From Meghimatium bilineatum (taxonomy: Eukaryota; Mollusca; Gastropoda; Stylommatophora; Philomycidae), in contig CM067310.1 of the NCBI GenBank assembly GCA_034231615.1, positions 4,722,010-4,786,009 of the forward strand: a stretch of 64,000 nucleotides of DNA, given 5' to 3'. Under the pieces are notes generated by a model that saw only the letters and a program-made list of their open reading frames with translations, ran no database searches and had not been told where the DNA came from. Positions 1 through 13,400 of this stretch are shown here, in pieces. A program made the translations under genes and the position numbers. Every line of letters begins with the position of its first letter. Position 1 is the first letter of the stretch.

Positions 1-4
1 AAGA

Positions 5-90
5 AAAAAAACAAAAAACATACAATAAAACTAAACAGGACAATTCTCAACGTATCGGCTCAAATTGAACCTTTTTCAAGAGACAAACAA
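5..90 (-). repeat. Dispersed repeat fragment, inverted copy of 11304-11375
   Basis: Read on the minus strand it contains GTCTCTTGAAAAAGGT, a short spacer, then ACGTTGAGAATTGTCC and a T-rich tail. The same order occurs on the plus strand at 11304-11375. Its layout resembles the GTCGAAACGTCG-type motif seen elsewhere in the window, but it is degenerate. The family is not identified. Confidence 0.55.
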
Positions 91-162
91 CAGAAAACGA
101 CAAAATAAAAAAAATAAATAGATGTCTATATTTCATCAAGCCCTCGTCTCCATAATAGCGCA

Positions 163-286
163 GGGATGGCAACCATTCTCTGGACTACATCCTGCTGGAA
201 ATCTAGAATGAATCATGGTCATTAAAACCTGCTACTAGAGAGATCCAGCAGGAGTTTGAGAATGAACGCTGAAGAAGAAAAAGAAT
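163..286 (+). mobile_element. Non-autonomous GAA-tailed element, family 2 (5' degenerate)
   Basis: It matches copies near 23858, 34730, 39058 and 58117: CTCTGGACTACATCCTGCTG, then a GAGAGATCCAGC block, GAGTTTGAGAATGAACGC and a (GAA)n tail. No coding capacity and no clear pol III boxes are visible. The 5' end has decayed. Confidence 0.65.
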
Positions 287-469
287 CCTACACTACTTAC
301 TCTGTACATTATTCTTTTAGGGCCATACATTACATCAACAATTAAGGGGGGGGGGGGGTGGAGGGGGAAAAGAGACTCATTTTTTGCACTCATATTTAAT
401 GTCGTCAGTTCATCGTCTTCTTGGTTTGCCATTTTTCTTCTCCACAGGTACTCTTCCCTCCATTATTAT

Positions 470-1778
470 TCATAATGACATATTCAGGTACATAATGACA
501 TATTCAGGTACATAATGACATATTCAGGTACCTAATGACATATTCAGGTACATAATGACATATTCAGGTACATAATGACATATTCAGGTACATAATGACA
601 TATTCAGGTAGATAATGACATATTCAGGTACATAATGACATATTCAGGTACATAATGACATATTCAGGTACATAATGACAAATTCAGGTACCTAATGACA
701 TATTCAGGTACATAATGACATATTCAGGTACATAATGACATATTCAGGTAGATAATGACATATTCAGGTACATAATGACATATTCAGGTACATAATGACA
801 TATTCAGGTACATAATGACATATTCAGGTACATAATGACATATTCAGGTAAATAATGATATATTCAGGTAAATAATGACATATTCAGGTAAATAATGACA
901 TATTCAGGTACATAATGACATATTCAGGTACATAATGACATTCAGGTAGATAACGACATATTCAGGTAGATAATGACATATTCAGGTAGATAATGACATA
1001 TTCAGGTACATAATGACATATTCAGATACATAATGACATATTCAGGTACATAATGACATATTCAGGTAGATAATGACATATTCAGGTAGATAATGACATA
1101 TTCAGGTAGATAATGACATATTCAGGTACATAATGACATATTCAGGTAGATAATGACATATTCAGGTACATAATGACATATTCAGGTAGATAATGACATA
1201 TTCAGGTAGATAATGACATATTCAGGTAGATAATGACATATTCAGGTAGATAATGACATATTCAGGTAGATAATGACATATTCAGGTAGATAATGACATA
1301 TTCAGGTACATAATGACATATTAAGATACATAATGACATATTCAGGTACATAATGACATATTCAGGTAGATAATGACATATTCAGGTAGATAATGACATA
1401 TTCAGGTAGATAATGACACATTCAGGTACATAATGACATATTGAGGTAGATAATGACATATTCAGGTACATAATGACATATTTAGGTAGATAATGACATA
1501 TTCAGGTAGATAATGACATATTCAGGTAGATAATGACATATTCAGGTACATAATGACATATTCAGGTAGATAATGACATATTCAGGTACATAATGACATA
1601 TTCAGGTAGATAATGACATATTCAGGTAGATAATGACATATTCAGGTACATAATGACATATTCAGGTAGATAATGACATATTCAGGTAGATAATGACATA
1701 TTCAGGTAGATAATGACATATTCAGGTACATAATGACATATTCAGGTACATAATGACATATTCAGGTACATAATGACA
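470..1778. repeat. Minisatellite, 20-bp unit, about 65 copies
   Basis: The unit is CATAATGACATATTCAGGTA, with a C or G (rarely A) at its first base. C-type units dominate the first half and G-type units the second. One deleted unit near 940 shifts the register relative to the 60-base lines. Confidence 0.97.
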
Positions 1779-1968
1779 CAAAAATAAACAAGGAGGAATA
1801 CTTAATCACTTTGAATGTGCACGTAACTTTATTGGTTAATACATAGGCTAACAAACAAAATTAAACATAAACCGCTTTGCTGCGCAGTACATTGACTATA
1901 GGTTACGTATAACAGTTGACAATGAGGAATACCTTGATGTAGTTGGTTTTTTGTAGGTTCATCCATCA

Positions 1969-2392
1969 CCGTCTCCAGTAAAGACCTTCCAACAGAATTA
2001 ATTAGGACCCCATTCTTTACGTTTTCGATTATTTTTGGGGATTTCGGTTGGCTACTATTTAAATACTTGAAATTGCATGCCAAAAATAGCCAAGTCGATT
2101 GCAAGTATATAAATAGTGACCAACCGAAAACAGCATTTTTGACATCAACTTTTGTCAATCTTCGTACCCATGACCGTCCCCAGTAAGACCTTTTATCTAG
2201 AACTGTCACGTGAAAGGACGGGGGCAATAAACATTTTCTGTTGGTCATTATTTACATACTTGAAGTCAACTTGACTATTTGTAACTTGCGATTCCAAGTA
2301 TGTAAACAGTGACCACCCGAAATCCAAACAATAATAAAAAAACATGAATTGGGTCCTAATTAATTCAATTGAAATGTCTTTATTAAAGACGG
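1969..2392. mobile_element. Foldback / MITE-like element with long imperfect inverted ends
   Basis: The left end reads CCGTCTCCAGTAAAGACC followed by ATTAATTAGGACCC. The right end gives the same order on the minus strand. Inside lie two further inverted pairs around ACTATTTAAATACTTG and TATATAAATAGTGACCAACC, so the whole block can fold on itself. No transposase is encoded. Partial relatives occur at 28560-28655, 29229-29475 and 33500-33690. I could not define a target-site duplication. Confidence 0.65.
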
Positions 2393-2611
2393 TTATGCCC
2401 TACCCTGTGTCAAACCGTGGTCTCCTCCCCAAATTGTTTACGTAATTTATTGACGGTTCTTGTCACGCGAGTCAATAGTAGTATAAGAACAATATTGAGA
2501 GTATCACACAATCAAGATTCACATGTTAAATGTGATATCGTGTGGTCATCAAACAAGGAAAGACTGAGGGAAAAAAACCATAAACAGAAAGCACAACCCA
2601 TTCTATTGTAA

Positions 2612-2700
2612 AGGAATGTATTCCATTCGAGATTTGAACCATGTCAGCTCAGATAACACCTACTCCTCTTACAACTTGAGTGTTTTCCGCATTTTCCAAA
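2612..2700 (-). mobile_element. Possible tRNA-derived SINE head
   Basis: On the minus strand a pol III B-box-like GGTTCAAATCTCG follows a tRNA-like stretch. Only the box is convincing, and no second copy was found. Confidence 0.22.
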
Positions 2701-2731
2701 TGTTATGCCGAAGTTGAATGTATCAGTCCAA

Positions 2732-3062
2732 AAGTCAGTTATCACACATCTCTGATATAAAGTCAGTTATCTCTGATATAAAGTCAGGTATCACACTTCT
2801 CCGATATCAAGTCAGTTATCATACATCTCCGATATAAAGTCAGTTATCATATATCTCCGATATAAAGTCAGTTATCACACATCTCTGATATAAAGTCAGT
2901 TATCACACATAACCGATGTAAAGTCAGTTATAACACATCACTGATATAAAGTCAGTTATCATACATCTCCGATATAAAGTCAGTTATAACACATCACTGA
3001 TATAAAGTCAGTTATAAAACATCACTGATATAAAGTCAGTTATCACACATCTCCGATATAAA
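2732..3062. repeat. Minisatellite, about 28-bp unit, about 12 copies
   Basis: The core is GATATAAAGTCAGTTATCAC followed by ACATCTCC, with moderate divergence and some shortened units. Confidence 0.93.
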
Positions 3063-3390
3063 GCAATTTTTCGAGAACTCTGTTAAACAGCGATCAGTGT
3101 TAAACTAAAGTATTACATTAAAAATAGACTTATTGGCACATGTCGTCGGCTCATGTATAGACACTCATAGTTGTACATAAAATAAGGCTCAAAATTCGAG
3201 GAAGATTTACTTCAGTGTACCTGAGTTTTCACATATGCACCACCAATTTCAACGAAACAGCATGTTTCCTGCATAATGTAGCTCGAATCGATAATCTCAC
3301 GATCCAATTTCCGACCCACGACATCTTGAACGTATGACAAATGGTGAACAAACTATACCAGTGAGATCCTTAAACTTTTCCAGAATATTT

Positions 3391-3602
3391 ACTCAAACAT
3401 CTACACAATATTTACTCAAACATCTACACAATATTTACTCAAACTTCTACACAATATTTACTCAAATTTCTACACCTTATTTAGACAAAAATATACTCAA
3501 TAAATACTCAAACTTCTACACAAAATGTATTCAAACATTTACACATTATTGACTCAAACTTCTACACAACATTTACTCTAACCTCTACACAATATTTTCT
3601 CA
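3391..3602. repeat. Minisatellite, about 23-bp unit, about 9 copies
   Basis: The core is CTACACAATATTTACTCAAA. Units diverge toward the right. Confidence 0.88.
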
Positions 3603-4244
3603 AAGTAAGTTATTGTTTGAAATCCATTACCATACACATAATTTTTTCTTTGTGAAGGGAATAGAATATCGCCGTCATCATTCAAACATTGTCATTGCAA
3701 AACTCCCAAAGATGTTTATCACTTATCTTCAAAACATTACTGATCAAATAATACAAAAATATTAGAAAATAATTACTGCTGCATTGGACCGGCCGCACTT
3801 CTGTTGTCCCTTTTTCGTGAACGTGACGATGTCACCCCGTTTAACTTCACTTATATCCAACAAATTACATCTTCTTACTGTATCGTTTGCCTAAATTGTT
3901 TCTTTGCGATGTAAACAATATTATCGATAAAGACCATATAAGTAGTCAATACTTAGATTGATGTGCATTTTCAAATAGTCGCAAATTCCACTGAATCCTT
4001 CATTAAAGTCGATTTAAAAAAAAATTAAATCTCTTGTGTTTATATAAGTCTAAAGACATTCTACACATTTCAATATCGGCTTATATACAGTAATACACGG
4101 TATAATCTAGTGATTCTCAACGTGAGCAAAAGCATTTCCTCCGTAATGTGGAGTCATATAAAAGGGGAATGGAGACAAATGTTAAAAAATGGCGACTACA
4201 ACCCCGTCTAGTGGAGACCACATAAATATGATAAATTAGTGATA

Positions 4245-4245
<1 letters not shown>
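3603..4245. other. Unannotated AT-rich stretch
   Basis: I see no coding exon, RNA gene or repeat family that I can support here. Confidence 0.5.

Positions 4246-4309
<64 letters not shown>
4246..4309. repeat. (TA)n microsatellite, about 60 bp
   Basis: Nearly uninterrupted TA dinucleotides. Confidence 0.95.
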
Positions 4310-4313
<4 letters not shown>

Positions 4314-4969
4314 CACAAATCATAAAAGGAGGCAACACAAAAAAACAACATTTTAATTACTATTTAGGCACCATGGAGGACAGAAGAAAAAATGATCCCA
4401 AAAATAGAGGCACGATAAAATAAATATTAAGAACCCTTGGTATAACATTTTTGCATATTGCAATGACACAATTTTTTCTTTAATTTCTACAATTTTTAAT
4501 GTAAAGCATTGCGTCATTGACCTAAGCTCTTGGAAAAAACCAGATCTCAAACTCGAGTAATCTGGCAATGCCAGATCAGTGTGGGTGTTTAACCCACTAT
4601 TACACTATGAATGTGTTCTTTTACAAGAAACCAATTGTACTCAAATATCTTAGTAAATTTTTGTTTGTTTAAAATTTTACGAGTTGTTTCCCTGTAAAAC
4701 CAGATGTGTTTGGATGGATCCCTGAATCTTTCAAGATTAAACGAGATGTTTATTCTTTTCTGCAGGTTTATTAATGTGTGAAAAACAATTTAGATTAAAA
4801 GTTGGGCAAATATATTTGTATGCACGAGTACAAGGTATATTTTTGTGCATGAGTACAAGGTATAGTTTTCTCAATTAGTTTCACTTTAGTCAGTTTCCTG
4901 AAATTAAACATTCAGTATCGCTTCAAGATTTGATTACTTATGGCTTTCACTGTTTATTTAACTAATTTA
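4310..4969. other. Unannotated AT-rich stretch
   Basis: Only a two-copy repeat of GCACGAGTACAAGGTATA-type sequence near 4820-4865 stands out. No gene is supported. Confidence 0.5.
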
Positions 4970-5125
4970 CTTCCCCTCCAAATCGACACATTGACGAGAA
5001 AGTCTACACCCATAGAGGCATCTTCCCCTCCAAATCAACACATTGACGAGAAAGTCTACACCCATAGAGGCATCTTCCCCTCCAAATCAACACATTGACG
5101 AGAAAGTCTACACCCATAGAGGCAT
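4970..5125. repeat. Three copies of a 52-bp unit
   Basis: Copies begin at 4970, 5022 and 5074 with CTTCCCCTCCAAATC and are almost identical. Confidence 0.92.
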
Positions 5126-5336
5126 TAATATACACTTATAAGAAGTATTATATTAGATTTATAATTATATATATATTATTCTACATTAAAACCGATCTGC
5201 GTATTTATTGGCGTATGCGTAAATATAATTATCTGGTAATGGAGTTGGTGGTGTTCGTACTAGTCAACTCTTTTGGGGTGGGGTTGGGGTTTGGGGTGGG
5301 GAGATTAAAATCATAACATTTACATTGAGCAACAAG

Positions 5337-6012
5337 AAAGGAGTAAACCTGTTCAACCAGCCATTAATCTCCCCCTCCCAGAGTAAACCTGTTCAACCAG
5401 CCATTAATCTCCCCCCCCCAGAGTAAACCTGTTCAACCAGCCATTAATCTCCCCCTCCCAGAGTAAACCTGTTCAACCAGCCATTAATCTCCCCCTCCCA
5501 GAGTAAACCTGTTCAACCAGCCATTAATCTCCCCCTCCCAGAGTAAACCTGTTCAACCAGCCATTAATCTCCCCCTCCCAGAGTAAACCTGCTCAATCAA
5601 CCATTCATCTCCCCCTCCCAGAGTAAACCTGTTCAACCAGCCATTAATCTCCCCCTCCCAGAGTAAACCTGTTCAACCAGCCATTAATCTCCCCCTCCCA
5701 GAGTAAACCTGTTCAACCAGCCATTAATCTCCCCTTCCCAGAGTAAACCTGTTCAACCAGCCATTAATCTCCCCCTCCCAGAGTAAACCTGTTCAACCAG
5801 CCATTCATCTCCCCCTCCCAGAGTAAACCTGCTCAATCAACCATTCATCTCCCCCTCCCAGAGTAAACCTGCTCAATCAACCATTCATCTCCCCCTCCCA
5901 GAGTAAACCTGCTCAATCAACCATTCATCTCCCCCTCCCAGCGTAAACCTGTTCAACCAGCCATTAATCTCCCCCTCCCAGAGTAAACCTGCTCAATCAA
6001 CCATTCATCTTC
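5337..6012. repeat. Minisatellite, 40-bp unit, about 17 copies
   Basis: Units begin GAGTAAACCTG and end CTCCCCCTCCCA. There are two types, TTCAACCAGCCATTAAT and CTCAATCAACCATTCAT. The second type clusters near the right end. Confidence 0.96.
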
Positions 6013-6265
6013 CCCCAAAAATAGATCAGTATCCCACAAAAATGTCATAATTAATTATTTTGTAAATTCACTTTCATCGACCAACTTGCGACTTTGTGTA
6101 AGTTTTTTTAGACCAATTTTATAAAGTTTTCGGTCTCAGAATGTTGACATCTATATATTCTAACTATCTGAACGTAGCATACTTGAAATATTCCGAAAAC
6201 ATATTCTTAGCACAGCAAACATTAAATGTTGTATTAGAGCTTAAAAATGTTTTTAAAACATTTGA

Positions 6266-6600
6266 AGAGTAGATGAGTGGAAACACTGTTCAATGAAACA
6301 TATACAGAGTAGTTGAGTGGAAACACTGTTCAATAAACATTTACAGAGTAGATGAGTGGAAACACTGTTCAATGAAACATTTACAGAGTAGATGAGTGGA
6401 AACACTGTTCAATGAAACATTTACAGAGTAGATGAGTGGAAACACTGTTCAATGAAACATTTACAGAGTAGATGAGTGGAAACACTGTTCAATGAAACAT
6501 TTACAGAGTAGATGAGTGGAAACACTGTTCAATGAAACATTTACATGGTAGATGAGTGGAAACACTGTTCGATGCTACATTTACAAAGTTGGTGACTGGA
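6266..6600. repeat. Minisatellite, 40-bp unit, about 8 copies
   Basis: The core is GAGTAGATGAGTGGAAACAC, then TGTTCAATGAAACATTTACA. It decays at both ends. It lies about 150 bp downstream of the GPCR stop codon and so may fall in its 3' UTR or just beyond. Confidence 0.94.
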
Positions 6601-6749
6601 GATACTGTTCCAGATAAAAAATGAAAGGAGAAATCAGAGTTTTCCTTAAAGACATTCTTTTTCAACCTTTTGATTCACGAACGCTAAACATAATTTGGCT
6701 TTTAAATCCAACATACATTTTCATTCACAGAGGATACACTCCGCCATCA

Positions 6750-7476
6750 TCACACCTCTCTCCCTATTGATGAGGACGACAAGGTTTGGGAGTTACATGT
6801 AAAAGAACACATCCTACGTTTAAAAAATTCCCGATTACAGCTTTTAAAAGTTAATGTTTTCTTCACTTCTTCTCTGAAATGTTTAGATGTGAAACTATAA
6901 ATGATTGGATTCGCCATATTGTTAACAAGCGGGCTAAATTTAGCTAGATCAAATATGGCTTTTAATACAGGATTCTTAAAAATATGGAAGGTCATTTGCG
7001 TCATTGATAAAACTAAAGTTATAAAATATGGAAAGTAGCTAGCGAAGAACACAGCAGTAACTACGATAAAAGCTACAGCGGAGTTTTTCATAACATCACT
7101 TTGAGTTTGCTGACGCTGCGCCTCTAACCTTCTTGTCAATGACGCTGTATACATCAAGTGATTGTGTTTATGAGAAAGTTGTTGTAGCGTTTTCACAATT
7201 TTGTAGTAGAGAATACATAGAGAGGTACAGATGATGATGAAGATAACTCCTAGTAAACTTGAGTACACCAACATCATTGTCGTTGCCTGGGTACCGTTGC
7301 TAATGAAGCATTCTGAGATTTGTATGTTGTATTCTTGAATGAAGACTGTGCTTCTATCGAATGCCCAGCCACAAGGAATGTTAAGGATACAACCGATTAG
7401 GACGCTGGCCACACACAGTTTCATACTGAGATTAGTTTGCAGGCCCTTCTGTCGTAGTAGGCACAGTCTCATAAAC
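6750..7476 (-). CDS. GPCR exon 3 (TM4 to C-terminus)
   Basis: The exon begins one base before a Phe codon, after the acceptor TTACACCAG (AG at 7478-7477). It encodes the last 241 residues plus the third base of the Arg codon. TM4 ends in NIPCGWAF. ECL2 carries SECF and an NGT site. TM5 has many Ile and Leu residues. ICL3 is Gln-, His- and Lys-rich. TM6 reads VAFIVVTAVFFASYFPYF, and TM7 ends NPIIYSF followed by TSKHFREEVKK (helix 8). The stop is TGA at 6752-6750. No AATAAA is evident in the first 150 bp downstream. Confidence 0.92.
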
Positions 7477-10400
7477 CTGGTGTAACAGTATTAAAATGCA
7501 TTAGTTAGATAATGGTTTAACTGAAACAAACAGGGAATTAGATAGCAAGTCTTCTTCTTCTTCTTCGTGTGTTCTCAGACTCCTGCAAGTTACTAGGATG
7601 CACTCTGGAGAAAAGAGTAGTTGCGTCATTGTTTACATCTTTGCTGCGATATCTGCGCATTTCAGCCTGACACGTCCAACTTGCGGAATGCGGTTTGGTT
7701 TAAAAAGGAAAACGTGTTGACACAAGTCACTACTGGAGTGAGTGGATGCCATCTGAGCGGACTTCGTTCAAATCCCGTTAACTGAACTTTAATTTTTTCT
7801 TAATTAATAAATGTCCGATGTTCTAATAAATGTTCTATATGATAAATATTTGGCTGCATAATTTGAGCCATTGAAACAGTATGTCTGGATTCATTGTTGA
7901 TATACGCCAATACTTATTGTGTTTCCAGCCACTTAACCCATTACTTATTGTGTTTCCCGCCACTTAACCCATTACTTATTGTGTTTCCAGCTACCTAACC
8001 CATTACTTATTGTGTTTCCAGCCACTTAACCCATTACTTATTGTGTTTCCCGCCACTTAACCCATTACTTATTGTGTTTCCCGCCACTTAACCCATTACT
8101 TATTGTGTTTCCAGCCACATTACCCATTACTTATTGTGTTTCCCGCCACTTAACCCATTACTTATTGTGTTTCCAGCCACATTACCCATTACTTATTGTG
8201 TTTCCAGCCACATTACCCATTACTTATTGTGTTTCCAGCCACATTACCCATTATTTATTGTGTTTCCAGCCACATTACCCATTATTTATTGTGTTTCCAG
8301 CCACATTACCCATTATTTAATGTGTTTCCAGCCACATTACCCATTATTTATTGTGTTTCCAGCCACATTACCCATTATTTATTGTGTTTCCAGCCACATT
8401 ACCCATTATTTATTGTGTTTCCAGCCACATTACCCATAATTATTTATTGTGTTTCCAGCCACATTACCCATTATTTATTGTGTTTCCAGCCACATTACCC
8501 ATTATTTATTGTGTTTCCAGCCACATTACCCATTATTTATTGTGTTTCCAGCCACATTACCCATTATTTATTGTGTTTCCAGCCACATTACCCATTATTT
8601 ATTGTGTTTCCAGCCACATTATCCATTACTTATTGTGTTTCCAGCCACTTAACCCATTACTTATTGTGTTTCCAGCCACTTAACACATTACTTATTGTGT
8701 TTCCAGCCACATTACCCATTACTTATTGTGTTTCCAGCCACTTAACCCATTACTTATTGTGTTTCCAGCCACATTACCCATTACTTATTGTGTTTCCAGC
8801 GACTTAACCCATTATTTATTGTGTTTCCAGCCACATTGCCCATTACTTATTGTGTTTCCATCCACATTACCCATTACGCCATTGACATTAGCAGTAATGT
8901 TTTTTCATCAATTGTTTTAACGTGTATGACGTCACTGAAGTCGGAACTAAGTACCCACAATTCACCAGCATCTTAACTACGTGAACATTATCTGTATACA
9001 CACGATGGTTTTTATATCCTATATGTGATGTGGGAATATCCTATATGTGATGTGGGAATATCCTATATGTGATGTGGGAATATCCTATATGTGATGTGGG
9101 AATATCCTATATGTGATGTGGGAATATCCTATATGTGATGTGGGAATATCCTATATGTGATGTGGGAATATCCTATATGTGATGTGGGAATATCCTATAT
9201 GTGATGTGGGAATATCCTATATGTGATGTGGGAATATCCTATATGTGATGTGGGAATATCCTATATGTGATGTGGGAATATCCTATATGTGATGTGGGAA
9301 TATCCTATATGTGATGTGGGAATATCCTATATGTGATGTGGGAATATCCTATATGTGATGTGGGAATATCCTATATGTGATGTGGGAATATCCTATATGT
9401 GATGTGGGAATATCCTATATGTGATGTGGGAATATCCTATATGTGATGTGGGAATATCCTATATGTGATGTGGGAATATCCTATATGTGATGTGGGAATA
9501 TCCTATATGTGATGTGGGAATATCCTATATGTGATGTGGGAATATCCTATATGTGATGTGGGAATATCCTATATGTGATGTGGGAATATCCTATATGTGA
9601 TGTGGGAATATCCTATATGTGATGTGGGAATATCCTATATGTGATGTGGGAATATCCTATATGTGATGTGGGAATATCCTATATGTGATGTGGGAATATC
9701 CTATATGTGATGTGGGAATATCCTATATGTGATGTGGGAATATCCTATATGTGATGTGGGAATATCCTATATGTGATGTGGGAATATCCTATATGTGATG
9801 TGGGAATATCCTATATGTGATGTGGGAATATCCTATATGTGATGTGGGAATATCCTATATGTGATGTGGGAATATCCTATATGTGATGTGGGAATATCCT
9901 ACATGTGATGTGGGAATATCCTACATGTGATGTGGGAATATCCTATATGTGATGTGGGAATATCCTATATGTGATGTGGGAATATCCTATATTTGATGTG
10001 GGAATATCCTATATGTGATGTGGGAATATCCTATATGTGATGTGGGAATATCCTATATGTGATGTGGGAATATCCTACATGTGATGGTTGAATAAAGAGA
10101 AAGCTTTTGACAGAGTGAATAGAGCACAACTATGGATAACATTACAGAAATGTGGAGTTCTACAACATCTGATAAGTCTGTCACAAGTATAAAAAAGACC
10201 GAAGTAATAAAGATAGGAAAACAGGAAGAACCACCAATATATATATATATTGGAAACAAATGACTTCAAGTATAACAATTCACAACAATTCACATACCCA
10301 GGAAGCAATATAACAACAGACGGCAAGAACAGTAAAGAAATACACAATAGATGTAGAAAAGAATACCAAGACCTAGGGCAAATAACACCAATCTTCAGAA

Positions 10401-13400
10401 ACAAAAATGTAGATTTAAACACCAAAATAACACTATTTAAAACGATTATTACGACAACGCTGTGCTACCAATGCCAAACATGGAGAACGACAGCACAAAA
10501 CAAACGTAAACTTGTGACAGCTGAAAAGGCATGCTTATGCAGAATCCTAGGAATATCGCTAAGAGAGAGTGAGAAATGAGGACTTTAGACAAAGAACCGG
10601 CACCACCTCAATCTTGGAATATATTAAGAACCAATAGATTAAATGGTTTGCACACATCAGCAGACTACCATCAGACAGCATACCACAGCAAGCTATGCTA
10701 CACAAATACAGTGAAGGCAGACCTAGAGGTCAACCACGAAAACGATGGACAACCGAAGTAAAAGAAGCGACAAATTCCACAATATACTCAGCACACAAGA
10801 GGACCATCTCCATAAAACTCTTCTACCCCTGACGCTGAAAGACAACAAATGGCTCAGCGAATATATATATATATTTATAAGAGAAACTGACCTAAATCAA
10901 TAATATAAGAAAAAGACACTCTTTTTATTGTGGTCACTGCATGAGACAGGCAGGTTTGGAGAACATAGTCACAACAGGCAAGACTGAAGGCAACAGAGAC
11001 AGAGGGCGACAACGTGAGAAAATATTAGTTTGACAACCTAGACAATACTGTGTAAATTATTCTTATATTATTAATTTAGGTAAGTTTCTCTTTTTATTCT
11101 TTCAACACCTCTAGCCACATCTCTATTGCCTCTAGTTTCCCACTTTCCAGTTTGTTTATAATGAAAGCACGCATTTTCTCTTTTACTGGATGCGTTTCCA
11201 CAACTTTTACCGGGCCACGTTTCTACGTTATATAGAAACATGGCTTGATCAAATTCATTCATCTATTTTGTGTAGCATTGTTTAGTTTATAAGTTATTAG
11301 TCTCTTGAAAAAGGTCCCATTTGGACCGACACGTTGAGAATTGTCCTATTTAGTTTTATTGTATGTTTTTTATTTACTTTTTTATATATTTTTTATTAAT
11401 GGATACGGTAGGTGTTTTTAGTAACCAGTTTAATTTATTTTGCTTTACCATTTGTTCGTTTGGTTACTGCGGCACCCTCCACTTTGTCGGACAACCTCTG
11501 ACCATTTGGTTATTTATATTTCCCCTGGCCTAAAGACTAATATAATAATAGGACCATTATCCGTCAGGGGTGCCACACTGGAGACATCAGCACAAAAAAC
11601 TCTCCACACATTTACACCCTCAGCTATTCATAGTAGTGTAGAAAGATCACGCCCAGACCATTCCTTGATGTTATCAATCGAGAATTTTCTCTTTCCACCC
11701 TCGATTATTCGTTGCAATATTATTTTATAAATCGAGTCGTGTCTCGTTACATGTTCAAAACAAACACGTGTACAGTGTTGCACCACTGCCAAAAGTGGTT
11801 TTTGATAACCAGCCAGTTTGTTTATTTGTTGCAGGACACAAATATTTGTCGTGTTCTATATAGCACATTCTTAACAAACAACATACGTATCCCTTGACAA
11901 ATTTAGTGACAGCCTCACCTATCTACCGCAATAATGACCAGGACACAACTGGAAGCTATTGCTGTTCCTAAAGCGACTAAAGAGGTAAAGACACACGTTG
12001 CCTTGAAAATGGAACTGCCTGGGTTGATTATCATGTACAGAAGAGCTGGGTGCACCAACAGAAGTGAAGCTAAGTCCAGTACAGCCAGCATCTGTGAACA
12101 ATCGAAAATATTTGAAATAATTGCAAAGATGATATGTAAGTACAGAAAAATAACGAAATGGACTGGATTTCGTCAAGGGTTACAACAAGTGAGGCAATGG
12201 AGAACTGGACTTTTTCAACTTTGCTACGAGCAGTAAGGAAATCGAGGCCTATGCGTCTTTCTCTTGGCTATGACCAGTGAGGAAATCGAGGATTGGACTT
12301 CGTCAGGATGCAAAGAATAGGGATACTGTTTTCTTTTTAGGCATGTCGTAGGAAACGATTAAGGGATGTTGGGGGTTGGGCTGATAACAGGATACTTGTA
12401 AAAACTATTGTTATTGCATGTCTTGCTTTGATTTATTAATTTTGTCTTCTGTCAGATGTCTTCTTTCAGATGTCTTCTGTTAGATGTTTGTCAGATGGTT
12501 CTAAGCCTTTTGGGGATCGTGTCCGTAAATGTGGAGGTAACAGATGGAAAGAGATTTGACCGCAAAAAGACAGGCAATATCCCTGACACCTATGTGCCAA
12601 TACATGCAACAACACTGTCGACACACAGTGAAGCTAGAAAGTCTGGTAGAAGCATTGGAGAGCGGCCAATGTAGTCGGTACGAAGCAGGCAGATGTTCCA
12701 ATAAAAATAAAAGTACAATGAGTACACTGAGAAAGATGCACAGCGCTAGAGGGCAGCGTAATGTGCAAAGTGCACGGAAAACGGTTCGAGGAAATTGGAA
12801 CTAAAGCATTGTTTGCTCGAGACAAGCTTCTAGTTACCGGTGATCCCAGCCTGGGCCCAACTCTACTGTCGAGTCTTTCCTATACCGAAAGTATGCTCGC
12901 GGAGAGAAAAGGTTCAGTACTCGATGGGCACAAGCATAGTAGTCCGAGGTGACAAGCACTGTTCATCTTTAGAACAAAACGCAACTCCATAACATTCCTA
13001 AATATGTGTACAGATTCAGATTTGGACGAAGGGCTCACGAAGTTGGTGAGCAACGCTTCGGCTAAGAAGGCGAACGAGCCCGAGCCCAACTCTTCTGTCA
13101 AGTTCTTCCTAAACCGGAACCAGGCTTGAGGACAAGAAAAGGTTTAGTACCCGATGAGCACGGGCACAATACGTCTAATTACACGAGGCCAGTTCACTGG
13201 CTGCGGAACGCCTTGTACAGGACAGACGTGAAGGACAGACTGTCTCGGCGAAGAGGCAGTACACATTCGCTGTCTGGCGACAGATAGGAAAGCTGTCACA
13301 GGCTGGGGTAGCCCACCCTAATTGTCAAGGCATGCCGACAACGGATGTGCTAGGCCTACAAGGCGTATAACGGTGGCACAACATAAACACGCTCCCGGCG

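Noticed and set aside
470-1778. CRISPR-like array (regular direct repeats)
   Set aside because: Repeats are head-to-tail with no unique spacers and no cas genes; the other arrays fail for the same reason, and the genome is eukaryotic.
8072-8976. Several overlapping plus-strand frames (CFQPHYPL repeats)
   Set aside because: All three frames are open because the 31-bp unit lacks stops. It lies in a GPCR intron.
10053-10425. Hydrophobic minus-strand frames of 68 and 116 codons
   Set aside because: Antisense to the family B LINE fragment and partly made of the 22-bp array.
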